Below are positions 1-9,074 of a stretch of 64,000 nucleotides of DNA, piece after piece; within the stretch, counting starts at the first letter, position 1, and each line of letters begins with the position of its first letter. This DNA comes from Shinella sp. PSBB067. GTDB taxonomy: Bacteria > Pseudomonadota > Alphaproteobacteria > Rhizobiales > Rhizobiaceae. The stretch lies in assembly GCF_016839145.1 (NCBI RefSeq), contig NZ_CP069305.1:44568-108567 (forward strand), written 5' to 3'. A model generated the notes under the pieces. That model was not told the DNA's origin, did no database searches, and saw only the letters and a program-made list of their open reading frames with translations. The position numbers were made by a program, and so were the translations under genes.

Positions 1-33
1 CGATCCAACGATTGCGACTGAGCCCTTCATCCA

Positions 34-1614
34 TCACATCCCGATTGCCATGCCATCCTTGCGAGGGTCCGACCCTCCCGCAAGCGTGCCGCGATGCGGA
101 TCGATCAAGATGGCCTGCGCCCCGCCGATTGGGAGATGTGCGACCTGGACGCTGTGTCCTCTCCTCGTTAGACCCTCAACGATATGAGCGGGCATGGAAC
201 GTTCGACTTCGGCAAATCCCTTGAAGTGGAAGGTCCTCGGCAGGTCGATAGCTTCCTGTACGTCAAGACCGAAATCGACGATGTTGGTAATGAGCTGCGC
301 ATGACCGATCGCCTGATAGTCCCCGCCCATGACGCCGTAGACCAGGGAAGGCTTTCTGTTCTTCAGCGTCATACCGGGCATGATTGTGTGAAGCGGACGT
401 TTTCCAGGGCCGAACTCATTCGGATGGCCTGGTATCAGGTTGAAACCGTTGCCGCGGTTCTGAAGCAGAACGCCGGACCTCGGCGCCACAACGCAACTGC
501 CGAAATGGTGGTAGAGCGAATTGATCAGCGTCACCGCATTGCCGGAACCATCCACCACTGAGATGGTGGTGGTGTCGGATTTGCGCGTGACCGGCTCGCC
601 GAATTCCCTGGTGGTTCTCTCCGGATCGATCATGGCCGCAAGGTCGGCAGCGTAGGCATCGTTCGTGAAGCGCCAGTGTTCGACATTGGTGTGATCAGGG
701 TCACCGATCGAACGGTCACGTTCCCGGTAAGCCAGCCGCGCGGATTCGAGGAGCAGATGGAACCGTTCCGCGCTGAAGTAGTCGGTTTTTGGTAGGTGCT
801 TGAGAATGTTCAGGAGAAGCAGGGCCGTCGCACCCTGATTGTTTGCCGGGAGCTGCAGAACCTGGAACCCCTTGTAGTCGACGCTCAACGGGTCGACATA
901 AAAGGACGAAGTTCCGTCGAGGTCGCCGTGCGACAGGGACGAGCCGCCTTGCGCGAGCGTCGCCACGATGTCGTCCGCCACCCAGCCGCGGTAGAACCCG
1001 TCCCGGCCTTTCGCTGCGATCTCGCACAGTGTCGATGCAAGCTCGGGCTGCCGATGAATCTCGCCGGCGCGGAAGGCGCGCGCATCCGTCAAGAGCCGGG
1101 CGGCCGTTTCCGGCGTCGTAGTCAGTGCCGCTTCAAAGGCCTTCCAGTCGAGCGCCACGCGGTCGGCAACGACGTAGCCGCCGGTCGCCGCCTTGATGGC
1201 TGGTTGGAACAGCTTGTCCCAGTCAAGGCTGCCGTGATCGGCATGAAGACGCACCCAGGTGTCCACCGCCCCCGGGCAGGTGACGGAAAGCGCGCCGCGG
1301 AGCGGCATTCCCGTATAGCCCAGGGCGCGCAGGCCATCGGCCGTCATCGTGCCGGCGCTTTTTCCCGATCCGTTGAGGCCGAAGGTTTTTCCTTTGGCAG
1401 ACACGTGGCCGAGGACGAAGCTGTCGCCTCCGACACCGCTTGCTTGGGGTTCCACCACCGCGAGAAGTGCAGCGGCGCAGATGGCGGCATCAACAGCATT
1501 CCCGCCCGACTGCAGGATCCCGAACGCGGCGGCAGAGGCTGCGGGATGCGCGGTGGCGACCATGCATTCCTGGCCGCGGACCACTGACCGCCCGGGAAAA
1601 TGGAAATCTCTCAT
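34..1614 (-). CDS. ggt: Gamma-glutamyltransferase family protein (Ntn hydrolase)
   Basis: A 526-residue member of the gamma-glutamyltranspeptidase family, which cleaves or transfers gamma-glutamyl groups after autocatalytic splitting into two subunits. The family motif TTTISVVD places the catalytic threonine near residue 348, matching the usual TTHxSVVD processing site; the early GGNAVDAA and GVGGDSF stretches and the late MGGDYQAIGH block are also typical. There is no clear signal peptide, so it is probably cytoplasmic, unlike periplasmic Ggt. The start codon overlaps the stop of the upstream ABC ATPase by four bases (ATGA), which indicates translational coupling and makes it the last gene of the operon. 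The substrate is presumably imported by the linked transporter. The family is sure; the substrate is inference. Confidence 0.93.
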   Translation of the reverse strand: MRDFHFPGRSVVRGQECMVATAHPAASAAAFGILQSGGNAVDAAICAAALLAVVEPQASGVGGDSFVLGHVSAKGKTFGLNGSGKSAGTMTADGLRALGYTGMPLRGALSVTCPGAVDTWVRLHADHGSLDWDKLFQPAIKAATGGYVVADRVALDWKAFEAALTTTPETAARLLTDARAFRAGEIHRQPELASTLCEIAAKGRDGFYRGWVADDIVATLAQGGSSLSHGDLDGTSSFYVDPLSVDYKGFQVLQLPANNQGATALLLLNILKHLPKTDYFSAERFHLLLESARLAYRERDRSIGDPDHTNVEHWRFTNDAYAADLAAMIDPERTTREFGEPVTRKSDTTTISVVDGSGNAVTLINSLYHHFGSCVVAPRSGVLLQNRGNGFNLIPGHPNEFGPGKRPLHTIMPGMTLKNRKPSLVYGVMGGDYQAIGHAQLITNIVDFGLDVQEAIDLPRTFHFKGFAEVERSMPAHIVEGLTRRGHSVQVAHLPIGGAQAILIDPHRGTLAGGSDPRKDGMAIGM

Positions 1615-2387
1615 CGGTCGCGCATCTCCGAGCGAATGCTGCCGAGGACCTCGGCCTGAAGCTGCGCGAACTCCGGCAAGCGAGGGGTATCGGGCGTGCG
1701 CGGGCGCGGCAGCGAGACGTCGTAGATCTTCTTGAGGCGGCCGGGATTCGAAGCCATGACGAAGATCCTGTCGGAGAGGAAGACGGCTTCCTCTACGTCA
1801 TGCGTGACGAAGATCACGGTCAGCTTTTCCCGTTCCCAGACGTCGGTGAGCAATTCCTGCATCTGCACCCGGGTCAGCGCGTCGAGGGCGCCGAAGGGCT
1901 CATCCATCAACAGAAGCTTCGGCTTGTAGGAAAGCGCACGCGCGATGGCGACGCGCTGTTTCATGCCGCCCGAGAGCTGTGCGGGAAAACGCTCGGCGAA
2001 CGGTTCCAGGCCCACCAGCTTCAGGTGGCTCATGGCGATGTCGCCGATCTCGGATTTGGAATGCCCCGTCGCTTCCAGTGCGAACTCGACATTCTTGCGG
2101 GCCGTCAGCCAAGGCAGAAGCGTGTAACTCTGGAAGACGACGCCGCGGTCCGCGCCGGGTCCGAGGATGTCGTTTCCATCGACCTTGAGGTCGCCATTGT
2201 CATGGGATTGCAATCCGGCAATGATCGACAGCAGCGTGCTCTTGCCGCAGCCGGAGGCGCCGACCAGCGAAACGAACTCGTTTTCGCGGATCGTCAGCGA
2301 GATGTTGTCAAGGACGGTGATACGGTCCTTGTTAGAGCGCCCGGCCGGAAAGGTCTTCGTCAGGTCGCGGATGAGAAGCTTTTCCAT
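1611..2387 (-). CDS. NitT/TauT-type ABC transporter ATP-binding protein
   Basis: A 258-residue ABC ATPase that would energise import across the inner membrane. Walker A is GASGCGKST, the signature is LSGGMKQRVAIARAL and Walker B is LLLMDEPFGALD. The PFGALD and THDVEEAVFLSDRI wording is typical of the nitrate/sulfonate/taurine (SsuB/TauB) subfamily. An open frame continues upstream, but the start at MEKLLIRDL is chosen because its ATG shares one base with the permease stop (TGATG) and gives normal family length. It sits between the permease and ggt in a tightly packed operon. Confidence 0.93.
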   Translation of the reverse strand: MEKLLIRDLTKTFPAGRSNKDRITVLDNISLTIRENEFVSLVGASGCGKSTLLSIIAGLQSHDNGDLKVDGNDILGPGADRGVVFQSYTLLPWLTARKNVEFALEATGHSKSEIGDIAMSHLKLVGLEPFAERFPAQLSGGMKQRVAIARALSYKPKLLLMDEPFGALDALTRVQMQELLTDVWEREKLTVIFVTHDVEEAVFLSDRIFVMASNPGRLKKIYDVSLPRPRTPDTPRLPEFAQLQAEVLGSIRSEMRDR

Positions 2388-3190
2388 CAGTGTTTTGCCT
2401 CGTAGCGGAACATGCGCTTGCCCGCGAACTTCATGATCTGGTCGCTGATAAGCCCGAGAACGCCGAGCACGACGATGTAGCCGATGGCGGTATCGGTCTG
2501 GAAATATCGCTGAGCGACGGTGATGCGATAGCCAAGGCCGCTGCTGGCAGCGACAAGCTCGGCCAGTACCACCCATGTCCAGGCCCAACCGAGCGAAATG
2601 CGCAGCGTGTCCCAGATCTGCGGCGCGGCCGAAGGCAGGATGATCTTCGTTACGATCTTCGTATCGCTCAGACCCACCGTCCGGCCGAAGCCGATAAAAT
2701 CGGGCGGGACGCGTTTGATATTGTCCATGAACATCAAGGCCTGCTGGAAGAACGTGCCGATCCAGATCACCAGGAACTTCTGGGTGTCGGTCGTACCTGT
2801 CCACAGGATCGTCAGGGGCACGAATGCGACGACCGGCATGTAGCGGATGAAGTCGAGGAACGGCTCAATGGCCGCATCCCAAAACCTGTAGTTTCCGATT
2901 AGCACGCCGACGGCGAGCGCCGTCACCGATGCGGCGATGAAGCCGATACCGATACGATAGACGCTTGCGGCAATGTCTGAAAAAAGCGTGCCGTCTGCGC
3001 CAAGCGCCCATAGTCGCGCGACGATCGCCACGGGAGAGGGAAGGAAGATCGGCCGGACGAGGCCGGATTGTACGATCAGCGCCCAGACCGCGAAAAAGAG
3101 TGCGAACGAGCAGATCGAAATGATCAGGTAGGTTGATGGTGAGATCTCAGCTTGCATGCTGAGGATGGATTTTTTTCGGGGCTTGGCCAT
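2387..3190 (-). CDS. NitT/TauT-type ABC transporter permease
   Basis: A 267-residue inner-membrane permease with about six hydrophobic segments and the BPD_transp_1 loop (residues GLSDTKIVTKIILPSAAPQIW) that docks on the ATPase. The line-up resembles SsuC/TauC. I place the start at MAKPRKKS rather than at an upstream in-frame codon because the extra 27 residues look non-coding and contain part of the upstream intergenic region. The stop overlaps the ATPase start by one base. A perfect palindrome about 60 bases upstream may be the site for the neighbouring GntR regulator. Confidence 0.9.
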   Translation of the reverse strand: MAKPRKKSILSMQAEISPSTYLIISICSFALFFAVWALIVQSGLVRPIFLPSPVAIVARLWALGADGTLFSDIAASVYRIGIGFIAASVTALAVGVLIGNYRFWDAAIEPFLDFIRYMPVVAFVPLTILWTGTTDTQKFLVIWIGTFFQQALMFMDNIKRVPPDFIGFGRTVGLSDTKIVTKIILPSAAPQIWDTLRISLGWAWTWVVLAELVAASSGLGYRITVAQRYFQTDTAIGYIVVLGVLGLISDQIMKFAGKRMFRYEAKH

Positions 3191-3250
3191 AGGACTGCCT
3201 TGCGCGTTCGATTGGAGGATCACAGGCGCAATGACGCGCCTGCATAGATT

Positions 3251-3260
3251 TGTACGTACA
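3251..3260. promoter_or_regulatory. Candidate GntR/HutC-type operator
   Basis: TGTACGTACA is a perfect 10-base palindrome in the 105-base gap between the gntR stop and the permease start. HutC-subfamily GntR regulators are known to bind short TGTA-N-TACA type dyads, and the regulator gene lies immediately upstream. Assignment is by location and symmetry only. Confidence 0.5.
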
Positions 3261-3295
3261 TGTCTGGCCACGGCGGACCTCGCCGCGGCGATCGT

Positions 3296-4024
3296 TCACT
3301 CCATCGTCCGGCAACTGACAAGGGCGCAGGTATCGCCGGGATATGTGAACACGCTTCGGCTGACCGCCAGTTCGCCGACCCAGGTTCGACGCGTCAGGAT
3401 TATGACGCTTCGGGGCTCGGGAAACTCCAGGAACTCGCAGACTTGGTCGTCGGCCATCGATGCACAGACCGAATGTTCCATCTTCGTCGCATCTGCAATC
3501 GAGCGCAGATAACGTGTCGATGGAACGGTCAGGAAGTTGTGCCCGAGATAGCCGGGAGCGAAGCTCGGCCGGATCAGTCTGTTCTCCACCTGTACAGGCA
3601 CTTCGTCCTCGTAGTTCACGATAATCGAATGGAACAGGCGAGAACCACGCGGCATATCGAAATATGCCGCTTGTTCCGCCGTAGCATTGGTGGTTTCGAG
3701 GATCTTGATTTTCTGCGAGTGGACGTTGCCACGCGCCTTGATGTCGTCGGCAATGTCTTTCAGTTCCATCAGTTCCGTCCGCGCCGGAGGCGCCGAGACA
3801 AAGCTTCCGATTCCCTGGACGCGATCGACCACACCTGCTTCGGAAAGCTCTCGCATCGCCCGGTGGACCGTCATGCGCGACACGCCGAGGCGTTCGACTA
3901 GCTCGCTTTCGGAGGGAACCCTCATGCCATGTTTGAGCTGGCCACGCTTTACCTGGTCAAGGATGTGATCCTTGATCTTCTGGTAGAGCGGAAGTGGAAC
4001 ATTACGATCGAGTACGTGACGCAT
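3296..4024 (-). CDS. GntR-family (HutC subfamily) transcriptional regulator
   Basis: A 242-residue repressor-type protein. The N-terminal winged helix carries the GntR signature (PLYQKIKDHIL, then MRVPSESELVERLGVSRMTVHRAMRELSEAGVV, residues about 11-68). The rest is a UTRA ligand-binding domain, recognisable by the FHSIIVNYEDEVPVQVENRLI stretch. An open frame extends upstream into the binding-protein gene; the start at MRHVLDRN gives family length. The gene is embedded in the importer operon between the binding protein and the permease, so it probably responds to the transported compound or its product. It most resembles histidine-utilisation-type repressors, but nothing here points to histidine. 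Confidence 0.9.
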   Translation of the reverse strand: MRHVLDRNVPLPLYQKIKDHILDQVKRGQLKHGMRVPSESELVERLGVSRMTVHRAMRELSEAGVVDRVQGIGSFVSAPPARTELMELKDIADDIKARGNVHSQKIKILETTNATAEQAAYFDMPRGSRLFHSIIVNYEDEVPVQVENRLIRPSFAPGYLGHNFLTVPSTRYLRSIADATKMEHSVCASMADDQVCEFLEFPEPRSVIILTRRTWVGELAVSRSVFTYPGDTCALVSCRTME

Positions 4025-4074
4025 TTTGCTGCCCCGGTTGGCCCTGCGTTCGCCGCAGGGCCGTCCATCAGAGA

Positions 4075-5070
4075 TCACAGGGACATAAGAGCGGTCGTGT
4101 CGATGACATCCTTGGCCTCGAACGTCTTCTTGATCAGGCCAAGTTCCAAGGCGGCGGCGTTCACCGCCGGGAAGGTCTTCGTCGCGTATTCGCCGGTCAG
4201 CAGAGCCTTGTTTTCTTCGAGGGAATAATAGTGAACGCCCTCGAAGGTCGTGCCCAGCTCGCTCGGATCGGAACCGACGCCCTTGGCGATAATCGCCTGG
4301 CATTCCTGAGGGTTTTTGTTGTAAAGCTCGACGGCGTCGCCCCAGCTCTTGACCATCGCGCGCACCTGGCCGGGCCGTTCCTTCAGGGTCCGCGTCGTTA
4401 CGACGAAGCAATCGCTGATCAGGCCGGGATTTTCAGCGGCGGTATAGAGGAGTTTGAGGTTGGGATCGGCCTTGAGGGCGGTCGAGATATAGGGCTCATA
4501 GGTGACCATCGCGTCCGTCGAGCCGGAGAGTACGGCGGCCGCGGCCTGCGATGCCGGCGTATTGGTCCAGTTGAGATCGCTCAGCTTCAAGCCCGCCTTT
4601 TTGAGGGCGTCGGCGATGAGCAGGTGGCTGGTCGTGCCATCTTCAAAAGCGATGGATTTTCCCTTGAGGTCGGCGACCGAGTTGATGCTCTTCGGGCTGA
4701 CGATCGCATCGGCCGTCGTGCTGTAGTCCTCGATCAGAGCAATATGGTAGTCGGGCGATTCCTGGAGATGCTGCAGCACGTTGTGCGTGGCGCTGTTTGT
4801 GCCCTGGATCTCGCCGCTGGCGAGAATTGCCAGATTGGCGGCGTCTTCCGTGTAGGGGATGAATTCGACCCCTTCGAGCCCGTTGGCCGCGAAGATTCCC
4901 TTGTCCTGGGCCACATACCACATGCCATAGCCGATCCACGGCTGGATGGACATCTTGAAGATGCCGGGCTCGACCGCCGGAGCGGCGTTTGACTTGGAGG
5001 TGATGAGGTAGGGCGTTGCGAGCGCCCCGCCCATCAGTGCAAGCATGCTGCGTCGAGAAATGTTGATCAT
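4075..5070 (-). CDS. NitT/TauT-type ABC substrate-binding protein
   Basis: A 331-residue periplasmic binding protein that should deliver substrate to the neighbouring permease. The N-terminus SRRSMLALMGG followed by a hydrophobic stretch and an alanine-rich cleavage region is a Tat-like signal peptide. The mature part has the NMT1/SsuA pattern: WIGYGMWYVAQDKGIF near the start, LAILASGEIQGTNS, VADLKGKSIAFEDGTTSHLL, and VLSGSTDAMVTYEPY. The gene lies 50 bases upstream of gntR and 50 bases downstream of the dimethylformamidase-like gene, probably in one operon. The ligand is unknown; the context suggests an amide or a gamma-glutamyl compound. Confidence 0.9.
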   Translation of the reverse strand: MINISRRSMLALMGGALATPYLITSKSNAAPAVEPGIFKMSIQPWIGYGMWYVAQDKGIFAANGLEGVEFIPYTEDAANLAILASGEIQGTNSATHNVLQHLQESPDYHIALIEDYSTTADAIVSPKSINSVADLKGKSIAFEDGTTSHLLIADALKKAGLKLSDLNWTNTPASQAAAAVLSGSTDAMVTYEPYISTALKADPNLKLLYTAAENPGLISDCFVVTTRTLKERPGQVRAMVKSWGDAVELYNKNPQECQAIIAKGVGSDPSELGTTFEGVHYYSLEENKALLTGEYATKTFPAVNAAALELGLIKKTFEAKDVIDTTALMSL

Positions 5071-5120
5071 GTCGTTCCCTTTCTATTGTTGCGATTTGAG
5101 GAGGTTTCCACCCCGACAGG

Positions 5121-7136
5121 TTATCGGCCGAACCCTTCTGCGAGGTTCTTCATGATTTGTCCGACGTTGTTGCTTTCGCCCTCCTTGGGCAAAGCGCCAA
5201 TCCACGCCACGGACCCCGTACAAAAGACCTGCCCGCCGCCGGCGTGGCTATAGATTGTCATATCCGCGCGGCGCAGCGTCTCTCTTTCGACATTGCCGTC
5301 GGCAAGCCAGACATCTGGACGGACCTGGAAGCTGTCGTCGAAGCCGTCCGCGGTGGCGAGCCGCACCAGATTCTTCGGTGTTTCCTGCGAGCGGACGACA
5401 GCGTCGATCTCGTAGCCGGCCGCGCCGCCAAGGACCGTTCCGCTGTCTCCGATCGGAGCGGCGGAAATGCCGTCGAAGAGCCAGCCATATTCCGGCGCAA
5501 AGCTGCCTTCGAGCCTCTGGTAAGGTCGGGCCGGACCGAAGCTCATAATCAGGTAGGTGACGCCGAGATAGGATTGCGGATTCCTGAGGCCGCGGTCCTC
5601 CCAGTTGCCGCCTGGCTCACCAGTGATCGACATGTGCGCTTCTCCCGGACGGCCACTCCAGATGTCGCTCTTGATCCGACGCAACTCCATTGTCGCGCCC
5701 TGGTAGGCAACGACCCAGTAAAAGCCGTTTCCGCCGAGATAGGCTAGGTTGCCTCCCGCATCGAGATAGTGATCCAACGCCTTCATCATGTCCGAGGACC
5801 AGTATTCCGGGTGGCTTCCCGTCAGTAGGCCTTTGTAGCCGGAAACCGCCGCATATCCGTCGTCATGCAGGTCGCGATCCGTCAGAACTTCGATGTCTAT
5901 GCCTTCGCGCGCATAGAACTTCAGGAGTTGAAGATCGACCGGCAGCAGATGCGGGCAATTGGAAAGCGGATAGTGGTAGTCGTCGCGCAATGTCGCGCGC
6001 GGACGGCGTGCAGATGTCAGACTAACGCCGCTGAGATCGCTGTGGACGTCGTAGAGACACAGGAAGCCGTTGTCGAGCGAGAAGAGATGGCCGCGATCCG
6101 ATCCATGCCAGGGATAGCGGACCGGCGGAAGTCGTTCGTCAGCATAGGCAAGATAGGTTGAGGTCGGGACGAGGAACGCGATCGTTGCTTCGGGCCTCGT
6201 CGCCCGAACAAAGAATGGAAGGCGCTCGACGCCCTCTTTCGTGGTTACTTCCAAGGCGAAAACGCCGGCGCGCGCGTCTGCCGGGATTTCGATCATCAGG
6301 TCCGCAGACCAGTCGAAACCGCCGAAATCGTCGTCGTGCAGGTGAATGGCATCGAAATGCGAGGGTTCGAGCCGAGGATCATGTACTTCGGATGTGAACC
6401 GCGCTGATGCAACGCAGAATGTCGGCATGTTGTGGATTGTCAGCGCAACTTCGCCATCTTCGACCGCGCCAAGACGCTCTACGGGCCCACGGGTCGGGAA
6501 GTGCCAGGAATAGTGCCGGCCGGCGGTGTCGAGCGAAATCCTGCCGATGCGCCCGTTGAACGACTTTGTCTCCCCGCGTCCGTCCGACCCGATGCCGATA
6601 TGGCCAGAAGGGAGGCCAGCGCCGGGGAAATCCGCACGCGCTATTTCGAGCTGCTGCGCCAGGTCCACGAGCGTTACGCCGACGCCGTCGGCCGAGCTGG
6701 AAATGGACAGCTCATACCAGCACTCGTTGGTGACATTGGTAAAGGCGTGAATTGTTTCCGCCGCCTTGACGTCCAGTCGCCCATCTTCGTCAATCGTGAC
6801 ACTGAAATTGCCGAGAATGCAGATGGTCTTGCGCGTTTCGTTCTGCGTCGGCCGAAATTCAAGGCGGAAAACATAGTCCGCTATTTCGGCTTCGGGTAGC
6901 ACGGGCAGCTCAACCCACGAGCCAAGGGAGAAATCTCGAACCTTCGGCTTGCCCGAAAGGTTGTGGAGGTTCCAAGTCAACACTTCCTGCTCGTCCCTGT
7001 CTAGGGACACGATACGAAAAGACGCGTCGGGATCGACGCACGAGACATAGGCTTGGGTCGAGGCGCCGGCCTTGGCGCTCCAGGGTTCGATATAGCCAGC
7101 AACAGGCATTGCTGAATGGTTCAGCGGTTTTCGCAT
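5121..7136 (-). CDS. N,N-dimethylformamidase large (beta) subunit-like protein
   Basis: A 671-residue protein resembling the large subunit of N,N-dimethylformamidase, an iron amidohydrolase. Visible features are an N-terminal beta-rich region, a concanavalin/LamG-like section (residues about 70-230), and a C-terminal catalytic-like part with PTSTYLAYA, the TGSHPEYWS block near residue 440 and GGNGFYW. In the described enzyme two tyrosines and a glutamate bind a single iron; the HPEYWS tyrosine is a likely ligand. No separate small-subunit gene of about 130 residues is visible nearby, although the known enzyme has one. It is the first gene of the minus-strand operon and faces the luxR-type gene. 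Substrate is probably an amide, but not necessarily DMF. Confidence 0.75.
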   Translation of the reverse strand: MRKPLNHSAMPVAGYIEPWSAKAGASTQAYVSCVDPDASFRIVSLDRDEQEVLTWNLHNLSGKPKVRDFSLGSWVELPVLPEAEIADYVFRLEFRPTQNETRKTICILGNFSVTIDEDGRLDVKAAETIHAFTNVTNECWYELSISSSADGVGVTLVDLAQQLEIARADFPGAGLPSGHIGIGSDGRGETKSFNGRIGRISLDTAGRHYSWHFPTRGPVERLGAVEDGEVALTIHNMPTFCVASARFTSEVHDPRLEPSHFDAIHLHDDDFGGFDWSADLMIEIPADARAGVFALEVTTKEGVERLPFFVRATRPEATIAFLVPTSTYLAYADERLPPVRYPWHGSDRGHLFSLDNGFLCLYDVHSDLSGVSLTSARRPRATLRDDYHYPLSNCPHLLPVDLQLLKFYAREGIDIEVLTDRDLHDDGYAAVSGYKGLLTGSHPEYWSSDMMKALDHYLDAGGNLAYLGGNGFYWVVAYQGATMELRRIKSDIWSGRPGEAHMSITGEPGGNWEDRGLRNPQSYLGVTYLIMSFGPARPYQRLEGSFAPEYGWLFDGISAAPIGDSGTVLGGAAGYEIDAVVRSQETPKNLVRLATADGFDDSFQVRPDVWLADGNVERETLRRADMTIYSHAGGGQVFCTGSVAWIGALPKEGESNNVGQIMKNLAEGFGR

Positions 7137-7268
7137 TGTGTCACCCTCTTTTACTGGCGCTTTTAGGCGCGCCTTCCGTGGGTTGTGCAGGCCTGTCTAT
7201 ACAATCTCGGATGCTTCGCTTACGCGATCAGCGCCATTTTCGGCTTTTCGTGCTGCCGAGCTTGCATC

Positions 7269-7340
7269 TATAACCCTTCCACCTGTAGTTTTTGACACTA
7301 AACCATCCTTTGGAGGGGCATATAACCCGATGGGGGTATA
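7269..7340. promoter_or_regulatory. Repeated TATAACCC boxes in the divergent promoter
   Basis: The 208-base gap between the two divergent genes contains TATAACCC at 7269-7276 and again at 7321-7328. The second copy faces GGGGGTATA at 7332-7340, forming an imperfect 20-base palindrome just before the luxR-type start. This is a candidate site for autoregulation or control of both directions. A TTGACA at 7292-7297 has no well-spaced -10 partner. Confidence 0.35.
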
Positions 7341-7344
7341 GTTG

Positions 7345-8148
7345 ATGAGATTCTCCGTCCTCGACAACCTTGCGGCGGCTATTGAAGGGGTAGGCTCCGA
7401 ACAATTCTATCCTTCGATGTGTGAGTACCTGCGAGGATGCCTGGAATTCGACAATGTGATTGTTGTCATTTTCGTGGGAACGAACGTTCCCCATATCGCC
7501 CACGCGCGGCACTATGGACCCGACGTGTTCAGGTTCGTCGATGAGCAGTATCTGTCGGGGGCTTACCTTCTGGACCCGGTCTACCATTTCCACCTAAGAC
7601 GGGGTGACGCTGGGCTATACCGTCTTCTCGATGTCGCGCCGGACCAGTTCCGCAGCAGCCGCTACTATAAGTGGTACTATGGCAGGATCGGGATTTTTGA
7701 TGAGATCTCCGTGATCCTGCCCGTTTCCCGTAACACGACCATCACGATCTCAATGGGTAAGGATTCCTCCTCCGAAAGCACATTTTCGCAAAAGGCCGAA
7801 GAGGGCCTTCGAAAACACAAGTCGGTCATTATGGCGGTCCTCAAGGCACACTGGAACGCTCTCGACGCGCCCCATCTTACCATTCCTCGTGCGACGTCCT
7901 TGGCCGACAGTCTGCGCGAGGAACTAAAGGGCAATCATGGCATCTCGATCAGCACCCGACAGGCTGAAGTCGCGCTCCTGATCTTGCAAGGTCATTCATC
8001 GCCCTCCATCGGGTCTCAGCTCGGGGTGAGTACTGAAACGGTCAAAGTGTTTAGAAAACAGCTCTATCGCCGGTGTGACATATCTTCTCAAGCCGAACTC
8101 TTTGGCCTCTTCATGCCGATGTTGGGAAGAGCAAACATTGCGAAATAG
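7345..8148 (+). CDS. LuxR-type transcriptional regulator
   Basis: A 267-residue protein whose last 65 residues form a LuxR/FixJ-type helix-turn-helix (ISTRQAEVALLILQGHSSPSIGSQLGVSTETVKVFRKQLYRR). The N-terminal 200 residues show no autoinducer-domain landmarks that I can recognise and no receiver-domain aspartate cluster. The ATG at 7345 is preferred over the TTG three bases earlier; GGGGG at 7332-7336 is its likely ribosome site. It is divergent from the dimethylformamidase-like operon, so it is a good candidate activator of that operon. The signal is unknown. Confidence 0.85.
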   Translation: MRFSVLDNLAAAIEGVGSEQFYPSMCEYLRGCLEFDNVIVVIFVGTNVPHIAHARHYGPDVFRFVDEQYLSGAYLLDPVYHFHLRRGDAGLYRLLDVAPDQFRSSRYYKWYYGRIGIFDEISVILPVSRNTTITISMGKDSSSESTFSQKAEEGLRKHKSVIMAVLKAHWNALDAPHLTIPRATSLADSLREELKGNHGISISTRQAEVALLILQGHSSPSIGSQLGVSTETVKVFRKQLYRRCDISSQAELFGLFMPMLGRANIAK

Positions 8149-8252
8149 CAACAACAACGCTTTCGATTCCTGTTGTAGGGCCACAGCTGGGGTTAGCAGG
8201 TGCTCCCGCAGCCTCCCACAACGAGGCTGAATATTGCCGACTGGCTTTAACC

Positions 8253-8271
8253 TATCCTGGGTGATAGGATA
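8253..8271. promoter_or_regulatory. TATCC-N9-GGATA palindrome, copy 1
   Basis: CCTATCC followed nine bases later by GGATA, about 80 bases before the start of the His-rich small protein gene. It is one of six matching dyads in the window found next to metal-related genes. I infer a DmeR-type operator because two copies abut dmeR-like genes. Confidence 0.55.
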
Positions 8272-8350
8272 TGTTCGTCACGACTCCTCTGCCTTCGCAT
8301 ACTCGGTACGATTTAAGTGACTATTCGTTGAACACAGTAGGCGAAAGACG

Positions 8351-8710
8351 ATGACTGCTCTCCGGCTCTTAATCGCGTTCTCCGTGTCATTTTGTTGGGT
8401 ATTGCCACACATAGCTATCAGCCGCGACCGAATTTCTTCTGTTCAAGTTTGGGTCACGAGCGATGAGTGGGAGGCTAAGCAGTTTGACCCCAATGAAGCT
8501 GATCTTGTGGGACCCAGCCGCGACGGTATCGGCCTTAAGGTCAAAGGCGCTCATCCGAAAAATGCGGCCGAGCATGTCCACGACACTCCCAGTGCAGTGG
8601 TAGCGGTTGATGTGAAGTTTCTCCGTTCAACCACGCCACGCGTTGTTGATTCTCGACGCCCTTCCGAGACCGAACGTAAGTACGAGTTTCTGCGCCCGCC
8701 ATGTTTTTGA
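8351..8710 (+). CDS. Small exported protein with HVHDTP and C-terminal LRPP motif
   Basis: A 119-residue protein with an N-terminal hydrophobic segment (residues 4-22) that is a signal anchor or signal peptide. It carries NAAEHVHDTP in the middle and YEFLRPPCF at the end. The same two signatures (NSAEHLHETP and YEFLRPPRT) occur in the protein at 15717-16115, and related His-rich/RPP proteins occur at 20312, 30053 and 30495, so it belongs to a five-member local family. It has fewer histidines than its relatives. A TATCC-N9-GGATA dyad lies upstream. Function unknown; periplasmic metal binding is inferred from the relatives and neighbours. Confidence 0.65.
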   Translation: MTALRLLIAFSVSFCWVLPHIAISRDRISSVQVWVTSDEWEAKQFDPNEADLVGPSRDGIGLKVKGAHPKNAAEHVHDTPSAVVAVDVKFLRSTTPRVVDSRRPSETERKYEFLRPPCF

Positions 8711-9074
8711 GCGGAACAAAATCACGATAGCTAGTGCTTGCCGTGAAGTTGAAGCTTGCGAATGGCGGCCTGTTTCGCGGGCCTGTTTCCATAGATAGCG
8801 CAACTTTCGAAGCGCGTGCCTCAGCGTGGACTGCATCCGCGTTCAGCCAATTCCTGCGTCAGGATCGAAACCTTGCGCATCGAGATTTGGCACATGTGGA
8901 ATACAGGTTCTAGAGGTCCCCGGGCGTCAATAGTGCCGAACAATAAGCTGTCACGATCGCATGTATTTTGCGATGCTTCGGTAAAAGCGCAGTCAAAGCT
9001 TCAATGTGGAATAGGCAGTACTACAGTAAGCCCGCTTAAATTTTGCCAAATGGCGACAAATACAGAGATGTAGT
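8711..9074. other. Intergenic stretch without a supported gene
   Basis: About 360 bases between the small exported protein and the AT-rich hypothetical gene. Open frames here have no ribosome site and no recognisable protein signature. Base composition starts to shift to lower GC from about 8930 onward. Confidence 0.5.

Noticed and set aside
7292..7326. TTGACA followed by TATAAC as a sigma70 promoter for the luxR-type gene
   Set aside because: The spacer is 23 bases, far from the usual 17, so I do not call a promoter.
8816..9073. 85-residue frame upstream of the AT-rich gene
   Set aside because: No ribosome site, no recognisable signature and unusual composition.
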